Part shown: piece by piece, positions 41,239 through 54,100 of the stretch | How the letters are laid out: the number at the start of each line of letters is the position of its first letter | Numbering within the stretch: position 1 is the first letter of the stretch | Assembly (NCBI GenBank): GCA_011799875.1 | Contig: CM022303.1 | Location: forward strand, 545,307,368 to 545,371,367 | From: Thinopyrum elongatum | Taxonomy: Eukaryota > Streptophyta > Magnoliopsida > Poales > Poaceae | Direction of reading: 5' to 3' | Length of the DNA stretch: 64,000 bases | Notes under the pieces: model-generated | Seen by the model: the letters and a program-made list of their open reading frames with translations, nothing else | The model's database searches: none | Told to the model about the DNA's origin: nothing | Translations under genes and position numbers: made by a program

Positions 41239-44200
41239 TGTAACACCCCTATGTAATAGCCACCATGATCAGCTGTTAATAATGCCAAGTCATATCATAT
41301 GCAGTGATTAAACATAGTGGTTAACCAAAGTAAATCAACTCCATTTTTAAAAATCAACTTAAATTCATAAGTGAAATATAAGGTTGATCAAACACTGCTG
41401 GAAAAATGTTCATTTAATGGTAAATAATCCAGAAACCTTTCTAAAATCAACATCAAAATGTTTGGAGTTGGATAAATGACTCAAACAAGTTGGAACAGAC
41501 CCAAAAACAGGATATTTGATATATTTAAAATCATATTAAATTCAAACAAACTTCAAATCAGTCCAAACCACTTTTTGGTGAGAGATAATATTGCATTGCA
41601 ATATTTGGGACAACTCTCACATTTTACAAAAATGTAAAAGTGCCCTAACTATTTCAAGACAGAATTGATATAAGAAAAAGAAAGCAGAAAAGGAAAAGGG
41701 GAGAGATGGGCCACTGTGCACAGGCCTACGTGCACAGTGCCTGGTCCCAGCCCACCAGCCCAACTAGCTCTCTCTCCTCCCCGTGTCGATGCCGCCGTGG
41801 ACGAGGACGAGCTCGCCGGTCGCTGGCCGACACCACAGCGCTACAGGGGCCGCCGAGGGGATAAGGGCGACGCCCTCGGCCCCGTCCACTCCTATCCACT
41901 CCCTCGTCCCCTCGCTCGCTCGCTCTCCTCCTCTCTTCCCCCGCCAGATCCAGTGAGACCGAGCGCCATCGCCGTCGCGTTCCAGTCGTTGCCGCGACCA
42001 CCGCCGTCGCGCTGACGCACCGTGATGCCGTAGAGCCCCGCCGTCGTCTTCCCCATCCTCTGGTGACTGCAGCTGGGGCTTGGATCCACCGCATCGCCCG
42101 CAACCACGTCGTCTTCTTCCTCTGCCCCGACGTGTTTGCCGTCGTCCCCGACCACCGCTGCAGCTACTAAGCTTCCGCGGGTCTTACGTGACCACTCGAT
42201 GAGCCTCTTCCCCCTCTCCGTTCCCCTCCTCGCGCTGCGTGCCCCGTCCTAGCTAGCTGTCACCGCCGCCACGTTCTGCCATGCGCCATTACCGGCGTTG
42301 AGCTCGGAGTGAAGCTGCCCGAGCTCCTCCGCTTTGTCCCACGAGCTCCTGGCGCCCGTAGCAACCCGCCTAGCCGCGAAAATCGCTCGGAAACGGCCCA
42401 GAGCCGCGACTCCGACCACACCCGAATGCCACCGCCGCCTCCACTCGTCGCCGGCGGCGATTCCGACCTCCCCGGGGCCAACCCATCCCACCGTTCGACG
42501 CGGCGTCGTCTGCGCTTTCGAGGGCGACCGGCCCCGTCTCATTTGGTGGTCTGTAGCCGAGTTCCGGCGAGTCCCGTGCGTCGCCGCCGTGATTTCTGAT
42601 CGCCGGCGTCGTTCCGGCGCCGGCGCCGACGTGGCCGCCACGTGGGTCGCCCTGGGTCACTGACCCGTGGGCCCCAGGGGCCCGACCGGCCAGCTGACCG
42701 GTCAGCCCTGCTGACTGGACCGGCCCAGTCGCTGACACGTGGGCCCCACCTCCCTGTTAATCTAATTAAAACGTTTTAGAAATAAAAATAAACTAATTAC
42801 CCTAATGAGTCTATGACATGTGGGACCAGAAGCCTAATTAGCTAATTAGATTAGTTTAACTCACTGTTTAGGTAAACAGAGGCTGACATGTGGGTCTCAC
42901 TGGACCCACATGTCATATTTGACTTAGTCAGCCGACTGTTGACTTGCTGACGTCAGCAGCGCGTCATGCTGACGTCATAATTCATTTTCTGATAAATAAA
43001 ATAATTCCAGAAATTCAAATAATCTTTAAAAATTAATAACTTTTAAACCGTAGCTCGGATCGAAAAAGTTAAAACATGAAAGTTGCTCAGAACGACGAGA
43101 CGAGTCTGATCGTGCCGTCTGTTTCTCCTTCGGAACCCCCTACATAGAAGAACTCGTAACTTCGGACCCGAATCCGGCAGATGAATAGTGCACACACGTC
43201 GGATATTAAATCCCAGATTAATTCTAAAAATAACTAAAATGACTTAGATGCATATTTAGGCAACCCTGCACTGCATCATAGCATCACACGCACCGTATTG
43301 CATTTGTTTGCATTATGTTTACCTATTTCTTCCCCCTCTTCTCTCTCGGTAGCCCCCGACGTTGACGTAGCTCCCGAGGCAGACGCCGCACAGGAGTACG
43401 ACTACGTCCCCGACGATACTACTGAAGACCTTGCCCTTGCCCCCGAGCAAACAGGCAAGCACCCCCATTTTGAGCATGCCTATATCGCCTATTCTCTTCT
43501 CTCTTATGCTTGCATTAGAACTGCTACTGCTACTGTTTTCCTATATCTGCTGCATAGCCTGATTATTGTACCCTGCTTTGTTACCTTACCGGTTATCCTA
43601 GACTGCTTAGTATAAGGTGGGTAGAGACACGACAGAGACCCCCCCTTGATCCCGACTGCCCTGCTGGACATCAGAAGACCCGACCATCGGGATTGAAGAC
43701 TAGACCCTGGCACCGCACCTCACTTCCCCTTAGTTGCCGACACTGCTGGGTTACCATCGAGTGCCGAGGGTGATACCTCATCAGCACTTCTGATGTTAAC
43801 CTTGTAGGTTAGTTACTCGGTCGTGGTAAGCGAGGGTGAATCCTCCTACACCACCCCCGATAACAACGTCGTCGCGCAACTCCTCAAGGTGGACCTCGAG
43901 GGTGATTCCTCCTTCGTTCACCTTGATGATAACATCGAGCGGGAATTCCATCGAGGGTGTTTCCTCAGGGTTCCCTTCGGTGTCAGACACACAGTTACCT
44001 TGGATATTATGACTTGCACTAAACTATGATACTAAAGACGGGTCCGCCCTAAGGGGTACCCGCGCGAGCTTAACGTGAAGTGATGTGGAGTCGGGTTGAC
44101 CTGGATGGTGCCCGCGAGATAACTACGAGGCGTGGCTGGGCATTCTTAGCCCTTGCCGCAAGTCCTCGAGACGGGGCGACGGGGTCACATCGATCATGAG

Positions 44201-45447
44201 TCTCTGCTCGTTTCCGCGCGCTCCTAATCCACTACGGTTTGGATATTTGATCCGAGGGGCCTCTGGCCCGATAGCACTAACCATCACGTGGGCATAGTAT
44301 GGGCGTTCTGCGTCGTACACATCAGCCGAAGCTTGTTGGACGTCAGTAAGGAGCGGCGCACGCCGAGTTGGACTGGTAACGCAACCGCGCTTGTATAAGG
44401 GGTTGCTAGGTCTGCTCTCGGTGGCCCCGTAACGTGCAGGAGTTCCCGGGGCGATGGCCCAAGACCCCTGGGGGCATAGGTTTAGTCCGGCGTGCTGACC
44501 TCTCTTATAAGCCTAGGTCGGGTTGCGGCGTGTTGCTTAGCCGAGGCCGGGCATGACCCAGAAAAGTGTGTCCGGCCAGAGTTAAGTGAGCGTGGTGGGT
44601 AAGTTGGTGCACCCCTGCAGGGAAGAAACTTCTATCGATAGCCTGTCCTACGGTAACGGACACTCGGAGTTGTATCCCGATCGGTACAACTAGAACATGT
44701 GATGAGAATTGGATAGTACGGCTCTGGGATTTCTTTCTCGCAGGGAGTCGAGAAAGGATCTCAGGTCGAGGTTGATGATATTACTACTACTACTTTACAT
44801 TATGTTCATCTGCTCTCTCCTGATGCTGCAAGACTGTCGAAGATTGTTGAAGATGCTAGTCTTCGATAGGACTAGGCTTTCCCCCTCTACTCTGGCATTT
44901 CTGCAGCCCAGTCCACATATACAACCATTCCTTTGACAATGATGCATATGTAGTGTAGATCCTTGCTTGCTGAGTACTTCGGATGAGTACTCACGTTTGC
45001 TTTATTTTCTTTTTCCCCATATATTCTTTCTTTGCCACCAGACGACGGAGCCCCTGAGCCAGAAGCCCCAGCCGACGACCAGTACTACTACCTGCCTGGC
45101 GAGTACTACTACTACGAGGAGCCGTTCGACGACCAGGAGTAGGATCGGAGGGTCCAGGGCAGGAGGCCTACGCCTTTCGATCGTAGTTTTTATTTTTACC
45201 CCGCCTCTGTGAAGGCTTATCTCTCTCTCTGTAATATATCTGTACTCAGATATCTAATGCTTCCGCTGACGCTTGTATGCCATCGAGCTTGTATTCGAGC
45301 CCTCGAGGCCCTGGCTTGTAATATTAAGCTTGTATGACTTTATTTTATGTTTTAGAGTTGTGTTGTGATATCTTCAAGTGAGTCCTTAGGCTTGATCGTG
45401 CGCATTTGCGTGTATGATTAGTGCACGATTAAGCCGGGGTCGTCACA
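41239..45447 (+). mobile_element. LTR-C (4209 bp)
   Basis: Near-identical to LTR-B over most of its length, but its first ~45 bp (TGTAACACCCCTATGTAATA, GCCACCATGATCAGC) differ sharply from A, B and E. The right end GTCGTCACA leads into a primer-binding site. Confidence 0.88.
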
Positions 45448-45837
45448 GGTTGGTATCAGAGCCGACTGCCTCTAGGAATCCCCCTTTCCAATTCCTTGGC
45501 CGAAGTTGAGTCTAGTGGTCAAAAATTGTTTTACTAACTTGGCTGTGTGGCTTACGGGCCCACGTCGCCAACTGGGTGGTATTAGGATCTTTTATTCCTC
45601 GTCTTTACTCTGGGATTCTAATCTCTCATCTATTCGGGTTTAATAAAATTTACTAACACCGACATTTAGGTTCTCGTTAATTCTATCCACCCGGAGAACT
45701 GGATTCATTGCGATTTCCCTGTCATTGATCTGATTAGTCTGATAATCATTTCCTTTCCATTGTTTTGTTTAACCTTTCCTTTTGAGATCGGTTATATTTC
45801 TCAATGTCTTACGACAATCCTGAACTTCTTATTTCAG

Positions 45838-46608
45838 ATGGATCGACTGTTTCCCCCTCGTCCTACGACGCAGCTCGTGCTTCGCACCTGTGCTCGAGAC
45901 GTCCCTGGGTTTCCAGCTGTTCTGATCGCCCTCTTGATCAGGCTGGGATACCGCTGGTGCCCCGAGTACATGGTCTATGAGGTTTATCGTGAGTTCAACC
46001 AGGAGCAGTACTATGCTGATGTTCGCATCTACGATCAGCAGGATAACTCTGACACTGAGCTTCACCGTTTTCACGGTATCGGCGTGACGATTGAGATGGC
46101 AGTCCATGATGCCGCCTACTCTGCTGTCGCACGTCTCCGAGGAGAGCACAGTGCTAACTTGGATGATACTGTGTTTCGGTACATTCCGTATGCACCTGTT
46201 GGAGATGCTACTGGATTTTACACAGCTATCTGTGCCCCGTACGAGCCTCGTCGCTATGATCAGCGAGTTCTGATCCACTATGCTCAGGCTCTGGATCGCA
46301 CTGTTCGTGCACTTGCTGTTGAGTTGTTTGCCACTCGAGCACGCTACTACGAGGCTATGACACAGTTGCTACCAGCTGTTCGTGCAGGGATGCATCCGGA
46401 GTACATTCTTTACCCGAGCAGGACTGAGATGCCATCAGGGATCGTCTGGCCTGCTGTGGGAGGTCACACGCCTGCACGTGGACCTCTTCTTTCTTCTCGA
46501 GACCGGATTCTGCATCAGAGTGCCCATGGAGCACAGGATCCTTCTGCGACGAACGTCCATCGTCCGCACTTGCAGTTACCCCGTTTCAGTGGTTTTCTCC
46601 GACGCTGA
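45838..46608 (+). CDS. ORF0, upstream of gag (internal 3)
   Basis: 256 codons, nearly identical to the internal 1 ORF0 (for example Pro for Arg near residue 8 and GEHSANL for GGHSANL). The same acceptor-like ATTTCAG precedes the ATG. The dsRBD-like region is unchanged, and the same ATG-to-stop length in both copies argues that it is a genuine gene of the family. Confidence 0.6.
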   Translation: MDRLFPPRPTTQLVLRTCARDVPGFPAVLIALLIRLGYRWCPEYMVYEVYREFNQEQYYADVRIYDQQDNSDTELHRFHGIGVTIEMAVHDAAYSAVARLRGEHSANLDDTVFRYIPYAPVGDATGFYTAICAPYEPRRYDQRVLIHYAQALDRTVRALAVELFATRARYYEAMTQLLPAVRAGMHPEYILYPSRTEMPSGIVWPAVGGHTPARGPLLSSRDRILHQSAHGAQDPSATNVHRPHLQLPRFSGFLRR

Positions 46609-46850
46609 TGTAGCCTTTGCTATGTCCCGTTGTGTACTTTCTTACCGCGTGCCTGCGCGCCGCCTAGCATGTCTAGCTTTTCATTTGCGCCGTTATGCTG
46701 CCCGAATGTAACCGACTATGTATGGATCTGTATGTCTTAATGACTACTTTCAGCATCTGTGCACTACTTCAATAAATGTCGAGTTACATCATGTTTATTG
46801 CTAAACACTTGCATAAGCTATTGCTGAAATACCCCTGTTGAATTAGCAGG

Positions 46851-48774
46851 ATGGCTGACAACAATCCGCCACCGCCGCCACCACCTGATTACATGGCAGC
46901 GATGATGCAACAGTTTGAACTCAACCGCCAGTTTATGACGGGAATTATGCAGCAGTTCCCTCGTCCTGATTCTAATCAGCAGCCTTTCTCCATCACTTTG
47001 CCAGAATTTATGCGGCTCAGCCCATCTTTCTTCCGTAACACAGTCAACCCATTGGATGCCGATGACTGGCTGCGTGACATCTCCCATGAGATGGAGTCTG
47101 CTGGTGTCGCCGAAATTAACTATGTCACTTTTGCGACATATCTTCTTAAGGGTCCCGCAGCCCAATGGTGGGCCACTCACCGACAGACTCTGCCGCCTGG
47201 TACTGTCGTCACTTGGGCAGAATTCAAGATTGCATTCCGTGCCCGCTACATTCCTCAAGCTGTCATAGCTCGGAAGAAGGCCGAGTTCCGTAGCCTTGTT
47301 CAGGGCAACAAGACCGTGGAAGTATATCAGCGCGAGTTTCTTGACTTATCTCGCTATGCTGAAGAAGACATTCCTACTGATGAGCGAAGACAGGAGAAGT
47401 TCCGTGAAGGACTGCATCATGACATACAGTTGGCACTGCTTGTCCAGGATTATCCTGATTTCGCCACCTTGGTGAATAAGGCCATCATGGTTGAAACTGG
47501 ACTGAAGAAGCATAAAGAAGCGTCCAGACGCACTCGTGAGTCGGGCTCATCTTCGGGCTCGTCTTCCCAGAAGCGACGCATCTGGTTCCCCAAAGGCATG
47601 TTCCGTTCAGCAGCTCCTGCGAACAGACCCTTTTATGCTGCTCCACGACTGCCTCCTCCACCACCGAGGCAGCCCCTGCCAGCTCCAGCACCTCGAGCTC
47701 CAGCACCCCGTCCTGACAGCGGACTATGCTTCAAGTGTGGCAAGCCAGGTCACCGTGCTAGAGATTGTTCTCAGAATCAGAATCAACTAGCTCTCCCTTC
47801 TGCTGGACGTGGAATGGGCCGTGGTATTCCTCAGCAACGCAACAATAATGCCAGACCTTCTTACGGTCATGGGCAGTACTACCACGTCAACATGTCTGAA
47901 GCTCCAGATCAACCAGATACTGTGATGGGTACACTTCTCGTTAATTCAGTACCAGCATCTGTTTTATTTGATTCAGGAGCATCGCATTCCTTCATGTCAG
48001 AACCTTTTGCACGCATGCATGACATTAAATGCGAATACATGAACACACCCTTATTGGTACACACCCCCGCGGGTGGTTGCCGAACCTTTACAGTTAGCTA
48101 TAATGTTCCCGTTGAAATCGAAGAGTTGGAGTTCAGTGCGTCTCCCATTATTCTGAAATCGTCCAAGATTGACCTTATTCTGGGAATGGATTGGTTGAAG
48201 GCCCACTATGCCTCAATCAATTGTGCCACCAAAGTTGTTCACCTCTTGCACCCCTCGAATGAGATGGTGAATTACCATGCTCATATCACTCAGAACGCCG
48301 AGGCTCAAATTTATGCCTTGAACGCGTTGAATGCTTCTCCGCTTGATGGGATCGAGAATATCCCAGTTGTCTGTGACTTCCCAGATGTTTTTCCAGAAGA
48401 ACTTCCAGGAATACCCCCTGCTAGAGCTGTCGAGTTCGTCATCGACTTGAAGCCTGGCACCACTCCTATTGCGAAGCGTCCCTACAAGATGCCTCCGCAC
48501 CACCTCATCGAGCTTAAGGAGGAAATTGAGAAATCCTTAAGGAAGGGTTTCATTCGCCCCAGTTCCTCTGCATGGGGAGCACCGTCTCTTTTCGTCAAGA
48601 AGAAAGATGGAACGAATAGGTTGGTCCAAGATTATCGTCCTATCAACCAGGCAACCATTCAGAATAAATATCCACTTCCCCGGATCAACGATTTATATGA
48701 TCAACTCGCTGGATCTTCGGTGTTTTCTAAACTCGACTTGAGGTTGGGTTATCACCAGATCCGTGTTCGCGAAG
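46851..48774 (+). pseudogene. gag-PR-RT fragment of internal 3, cut inside RT
   Basis: The open frame starts at the gag ATG and runs through the knuckle [22 protein letters not shown] and RT as far as [16 protein letters not shown] (~641 codons). LTR sequence then begins at 48775 with a shared AGG at the joint. The catalytic YLDD motif of RT is missing. The frame runs on by chance to a stop at 48929 inside LTR sequence. The pol segment matching 31368-33179 of internal 1 is replaced. Confidence 0.88.
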
Positions 48775-50416
48775 AGGTTAGTTACTCGGTCGTGGTAAGC
48801 GAGGGTGATTCCTCCTACACCACCCCCGATAACGACGTCGTCGCGCAACTCCTCAAGGTGGACCTCGAGGGTGATTCCTCCTTCGTTCACCTTGATGATA
48901 ACATCGAGCGGGAATTCCATCGAGGGTGATTCCTCAGGGTTCCCTTCGGTGTCAGACACACAGTTACCTTGGATATTATGACTTACACTAAACTATGATA
49001 CTAAAGACGGGTCGGCCCTGAGGGGTACCCGCGCGAGCTTAACGCGAAGTGATGTGGAGTCGGGTTGACCTGGATGGTGCCCGCGAGATAACTACGAGGC
49101 GTGGCCGGGCATTCTTAGCCCTTGCCGCAAGTCCTCGAGACGGGGCGACGGGGTCACATCGATCGTGAGTCTCTGCTTGTTTCCGCGCGCTCCTAAACCA
49201 CTACGGTTTGGATATTTGATCCGAGGGGCCTCTGGCCCGATAGCACTAACCATCACGTGGGCATAGTATGGGCGTTCTGCGTCGTACACATCAGCCGAAG
49301 CTTGTTTGACGTCAGTAAGGAGCGGCGCACGCCGAGTTGGACTGGTAACGCAACCGCGCTTGTATAAGGGGTTGCTAGGTCTGCTCTCGGTGGCCCCGTA
49401 ACGTGCAGGAGTTCCCGGGGCGATGGCCCAAGACCCCTGGGGGCATAGGTTTAGTCCGGCGTGCTGACCTCTCTTATAAGCCTAGGTCGGGTTGCGGCGT
49501 GTTGCTTAGCCGAGGCCGGGCATGACCCAGAAAAGTGTGTCCGGCCAGAGTTAAGTGAGCGTGGTGGGTAAGTTGGTGCACCCCTGCAGGGAAGAAACTT
49601 CTATCGATAGCCTGTCCTACGGTAACGGACACTCGGAGTTGTATCCCGATCGGTACAACTAGAACATGTGATGAGAATTGGATAGTACGGCTCTGGGATT
49701 TCTTTCTCGCAGGGAGTCGAGAAAGGATCTCAGGTCGAGGTTGATGATATTACTACTACTACTTTACATTATGTTCATCTGCTCTCTCCTGATGCTGCAA
49801 GACTGTCGAAGATTGTTGAAGATGCTAGTCTTCGATAGGACTAGGCTTTCCCCCTCTACTCTGGCATTTCTGCAGCCCAGTCCACATATACAACCATTCC
49901 TTTGACAATGATGCATATGTAGTGTAGATCCTTGCTTGCTGAGTACTTCGGATGAGTACTCACGTTTGCTTTATTTTCTTTTTCCCCATATATTCTTTCT
50001 TTGCCACCAGACGACGGAGCCCCTGAGCCAGAAGCCCCAGCCGACGACCAGTACTACTACCTGCCTGGCGAGTACTACTACTACGAGGAGCCGTTCGACG
50101 ACCAGGAGTAGGATCGGAGGGTCCAGGGCAGGAGGCCTACGCCTTTCGATCGTAGTTTTTATTTTTACCCCGCCTCTGTGAAGGCTTATCTCTCTCTCTG
50201 TAATATATCTGTACTCAGATATCTAATGCTTCCGCTGACGCTTGTATGCCATCGAGCTTGTATTCGAGCCCTCGAGGCCCTGGCTTGTAATATTAAGCTT
50301 GTATGACTTTATTTTATGTTTTAGAGTTGTGTTGTGATATCTTCAAGTGAGTCCTTAGGCTTGATCGTGCGCATTTGCGTGTATGATTAGTGCACGATTA
50401 AGCCGGGGTCGTCACA
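48775..50416 (+). mobile_element. LTR-D, 3' part of an LTR captured inside pol
   Basis: Corresponds to about the last 1650 bp of the LTR (from the equivalent of 26387 in LTR-A) and resembles LTR-C at small differences (ACAACCATTCC, CTGCCTGGCGAG). It joins RT sequence on the left by a 3-bp overlap (AGG), and on the right continues through the PBS into tRNA-derived sequence. Confidence 0.88.
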
Positions 50417-50419
50417 GGT

Positions 50420-50466
50420 TGGTATCAGAGCCAGGTTTCGATCCTGGGACCTGTGGGTTATGGGCC
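50420..50466 (-). other. Antisense copy of 47 nt of initiator tRNA-Met
   Basis: After the usual spacer GGT the sequence reads TGGTATCAGAGCCAGGTTTC, GATCCTGGGACC and TGTGGGTTATGGGCC. This is the reverse complement of plant tRNA-iMet from its 3' CCA through the T arm, variable loop and anticodon loop (ATG = antisense CAU), to about nucleotide 30. Other PBS copies in this window diverge right after TGGTATCAGAGCC. Four bases (AGAA, 50467-50470) follow, then integrase sequence. It is not a tRNA gene. Confidence 0.88.
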
Positions 50467-50470
50467 AGAA

Positions 50471-51141
50471 AGTTCTCTTATAACAACAGTTATCAAGCCA
50501 GCTTAAAAATGGCCCCATTTGAGGTTCTTTATGGTCGTAAATGTCGAACCCCTCTGAATTGGTCAGAAACTGGGGAACGACCTCTTGTTGGACCGGACAT
50601 CATTCAGCATGCCGAAGAACAAGTCCGAATTGTCCGGGAGAATCTCAAAGCAGCTCAAGACCGTCAGAAGAGTAATTATGATCGCAAGCGATGGGGTGTG
50701 ATCTATCAACCTGGTGATCAAGCCTATCTTCGTGTCACTCCAATGAAGGGCACCCGTCGTTTCGGAATCAAGGGCAAGCTAGCTCCTCGCTACATTGGTC
50801 CTTTCCGTATCGTGGCTAGACGGGGACAGGTGGCATATAAATTGGAGTTGCCACCGCAATTCTCCCATATTCATGATGTCTTCCACGTGTCGCAACTCCG
50901 TAAGTGCTTCAAGGAATCCCCGCGTCGTGCAGTGGATCATGAGATGCTACAACTGCAAGATAATCTTTCATATAAGGAGCATCCGATCCGCATCCTCGAC
51001 GAAGCTGAGCGTCGTACTCGTCAGAAGACGACCAAGTTCCTAAAAGTGCAATGGTCGAATCATACTGAAGATGAAGCCACTTGGGAACGCGAGGATCATC
51101 TTCGGGAAGAATATCCCGGACTCTTTCCTTCTACCTCCTAA
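50471..51141 (+). pseudogene. Integrase C-terminus and chromodomain of internal 3
   Basis: Resumes within FSYNNSYQASLKMAPFEVLY, after the catalytic region, and continues in frame to the usual end (ATWEREDHLREEYPGLFPS). The RNase H and the integrase core are missing. The tail carries the chromodomain-like KFLKVQWSNHTEDEATWE. It forms the right-hand remainder of the internal 3 pol. Confidence 0.88.
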
Positions 51142-51179
51142 ATTCTCGGGACGAGAATTTCTTTTAGAGGAGGAGAACT

Positions 51180-54100
51180 TGTAACACCCCCTTGTAATAA
51201 GTACTGTGATACTCTGTTAAACTGCCAAGTCATGATCATTTGCAGTGCCAAGTCATTTGGGTTAATAATCCAATTCAAATTCAAAATCTGAAAATTAAAT
51301 TAAATTCCAAAGTGCAAATTGAAGTTGATCAAACTCTGCTGGAGAAATGTTATTTAATTAGCAAATAATCCAGTGGTCATGGCAAAATCATAATCATTAT
51401 TTTTGGAGTTAGCTAAGTGAGTGAAACAACCTGAAACAGCACTCAAAACAGACTATTTACATCTATTAAATTAATATCAAACTCACATGGAATCCAAATT
51501 TGTCCAAACCACTTTTTGGTGAGAGATAATATTGGATTGCAATATTTGGGCCAACTCCCACATTTTTCAAAAGTGCGCAAGTGCCCTAAACATTTTGAAA
51601 CAGAAAAGGAAATAAAAGAAAAGGAAAACAGAATCAGAGAAATAATTAAAAGGGACACTGTGCACTGGGCCTTAATGCACAGTGCCCCGATTTGAGGTCC
51701 AACCGGCCCAGCCCATCTCCCCATCGTCCTCCTCGCCGCGCTGTCAAACGCGCGCGCCGACACGCCGACGAGCGCGGCGCGTGTCGACCATCCTCCGGCG
51801 CCGCTGCCGCAGCGTAGGGGAATAAGAGGCCCCGCGGCCTCACCCGAACCCTAGTCGATCCCCATTCCTCTCCCTCGCCGCTCCGCGCCTCCACCCTTCC
51901 TCCAGATCCGCCACCGAACACCGCCGTCGCCGCGTCTTGGCACCGCCGTGGCCACCGAGCTCCTCCGGCTCCATCCTCGTGACCACGAGCTCCGGGTTCG
52001 TCGACTCCTTCGACTGGAAGCCAGAGATCGAGCCGGGGAGCACCACAACGACTACTACGCGCCGCCCCCCTTTCCTCTCGGCTGCCGGCGATCTTCTCCA
52101 AATCCGGCGACGGCTGCTGCTCCTAAACCGTCACCGGCTTTTCTTAGCCACCCGGTGAGCTCCCCCTCGTCTTTCCCCTCTTCGATCCGCACCTCTCTGT
52201 CGCCGTAGTGGCCGCACCCGAGGAGCCCGAACCCGCTGCCGCCGACGAGCTCGCTGCCGTGGCCAACGCCGCCGTCATGCGCAACTGAGCCCAGCTTCGA
52301 GCTCCTGGAGCTCGTGCGAGTCCAGCAAAGCCTCTAGCACCTCTCCCCGTGCCGCATAGCGTCGAACCCGACGAAGCCCGAACTCCGGCGTCCGCCGCGA
52401 TGCTCGCCGCCGTCGCTACACGCCGTCTCCGGCGACGCCACCGCCACGGTTGGACGCGGCGTTGAACGCCCGTTCGAAAGAACCTACCCACGGCTCGAAC
52501 CAAGCTCTGTAGCGCAAATCCGAGCGGCTCCGGCGACGCACCGCCGCCATTTTGGTCGCCGGCGCAACTCCGGCGCCGGCCGCCGACGTGGCTGCCACGT
52601 GGGACACCCCTGGGTCACTGCCAGTGGGTCCCACGGGCCCAGTTGACCGCGTTGACCCGAGTCAACGCGGGCACTGTTCACCCCTGTAGCTGACACGTGG
52701 GTCCCGTTCGATAATTAGACTAATTAAAGATTTAATTAATTAGAAACTAATTAGATTAACCTAATGTCTCACTGACATGTGGGGTCCACCCCCTAATTAA
52801 CCCTGGTAATTAAATTAATCCACTGATTAGCCTAAACAGAGGCTGACATGTGGGTCCCACTGGACCCACATGTCATATTTGACTGGTCAACCGTCCTGTT
52901 GACTTGCTGACGTCAGCAGCGCGTCATGCTGACGTCATAATTCATTTCTGTTAAATAAAATAATTCCAAAAATTCAAATAATCTTTAAAAATTAATAACT
53001 TTTAAACCGTAGCTCGGATCGAAAAAGTTAAAACATGAAAGTTGCTCAGAACGACGAGACGAGTCTGATCGTGCCGTCTGTTTCTCCATCGGAACCTCCT
53101 ACGTAGAAGAACTCGTAACTCCGGACCCGAATCCGACAGATGAATAGTGCACACACGTCGGATATTAAATCCCAGAATAATTCTAAAAATAACTAAAATG
53201 ACTTAGATGCATATTTAGGCAACCCTACACTGCATCATAGCATCACACGCACCGTGTTGCATTTGTTTGCATTATGTTTACCTGTTTCTTCCCCCTCTTC
53301 TCTCTCGGTAGCCCCCGACGCAGACGTAGCTCCAGACGCAGACGCAGCTCCGGAGTACGACTACGTTCCCGGCGACACCCCTGAAGACCTTGCCCTTGCC
53401 CCAGAGCAAACAGGCAAGCACCCCCATTTTGAGCATTCCGATATCACCTACTCTCTCCCCTCTTATGCTTGCACTAGATGTTACTGCTGCTATTACTATC
53501 CTACTCTGTTGCATAGCCTGTTTACTTGTAACCTACTTTTGATACATGCCTGTTATCCTAAACTGTTTAGCATAGGATGGGTAGAGTCACGACAGAGACC
53601 CCCACTTGATCCCGACTGCCCTGCTGGACATCAGAAGACCCGATCATCGGGATTGAAGACTAGACCATGGCACCGCACATCACTTCCCCTTAGTTGCCGA
53701 CACTGCTGGGTTATCATCGAGTGCCGAGGGTGATACCTCGTCAGCACTTCTGATGTTAACCTTGTAGGGTAGTTACTCGGTCGTGGTAAGCGAGGGTGAT
53801 TCCTCCTACACCACCCCCGATAACGACATCATCGCGCAACCTCTCAAGTGTGGACCTCGAGGGTGATTCCTCCTTCGTTCACCTTGATGATAACATCGAG
53901 CGGGAATTCCATCGAGGGTGATTCCTCAGGGTTCCCTTCGGTGTCAGACACACAGTTACCTTGGATATTATGACTTGCACTAAACTATGATACTAAAGAC
54001 GGGTCGGCCCTGAGGGGTACCCGCGCGAGCTTATTGCGAAGTGATGTGGAGTCGGGTTGACCTGGATGGTGCCCGCGAGATAACTACGAGGCGTGGCCGG

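Noticed and set aside
50420..50466. A possible tRNA-Met gene on the minus strand
   Set aside because: Only 47 nt of the 3' side are present, without the D arm and 5' acceptor half, and it is continuous with a retrotransposon PBS.
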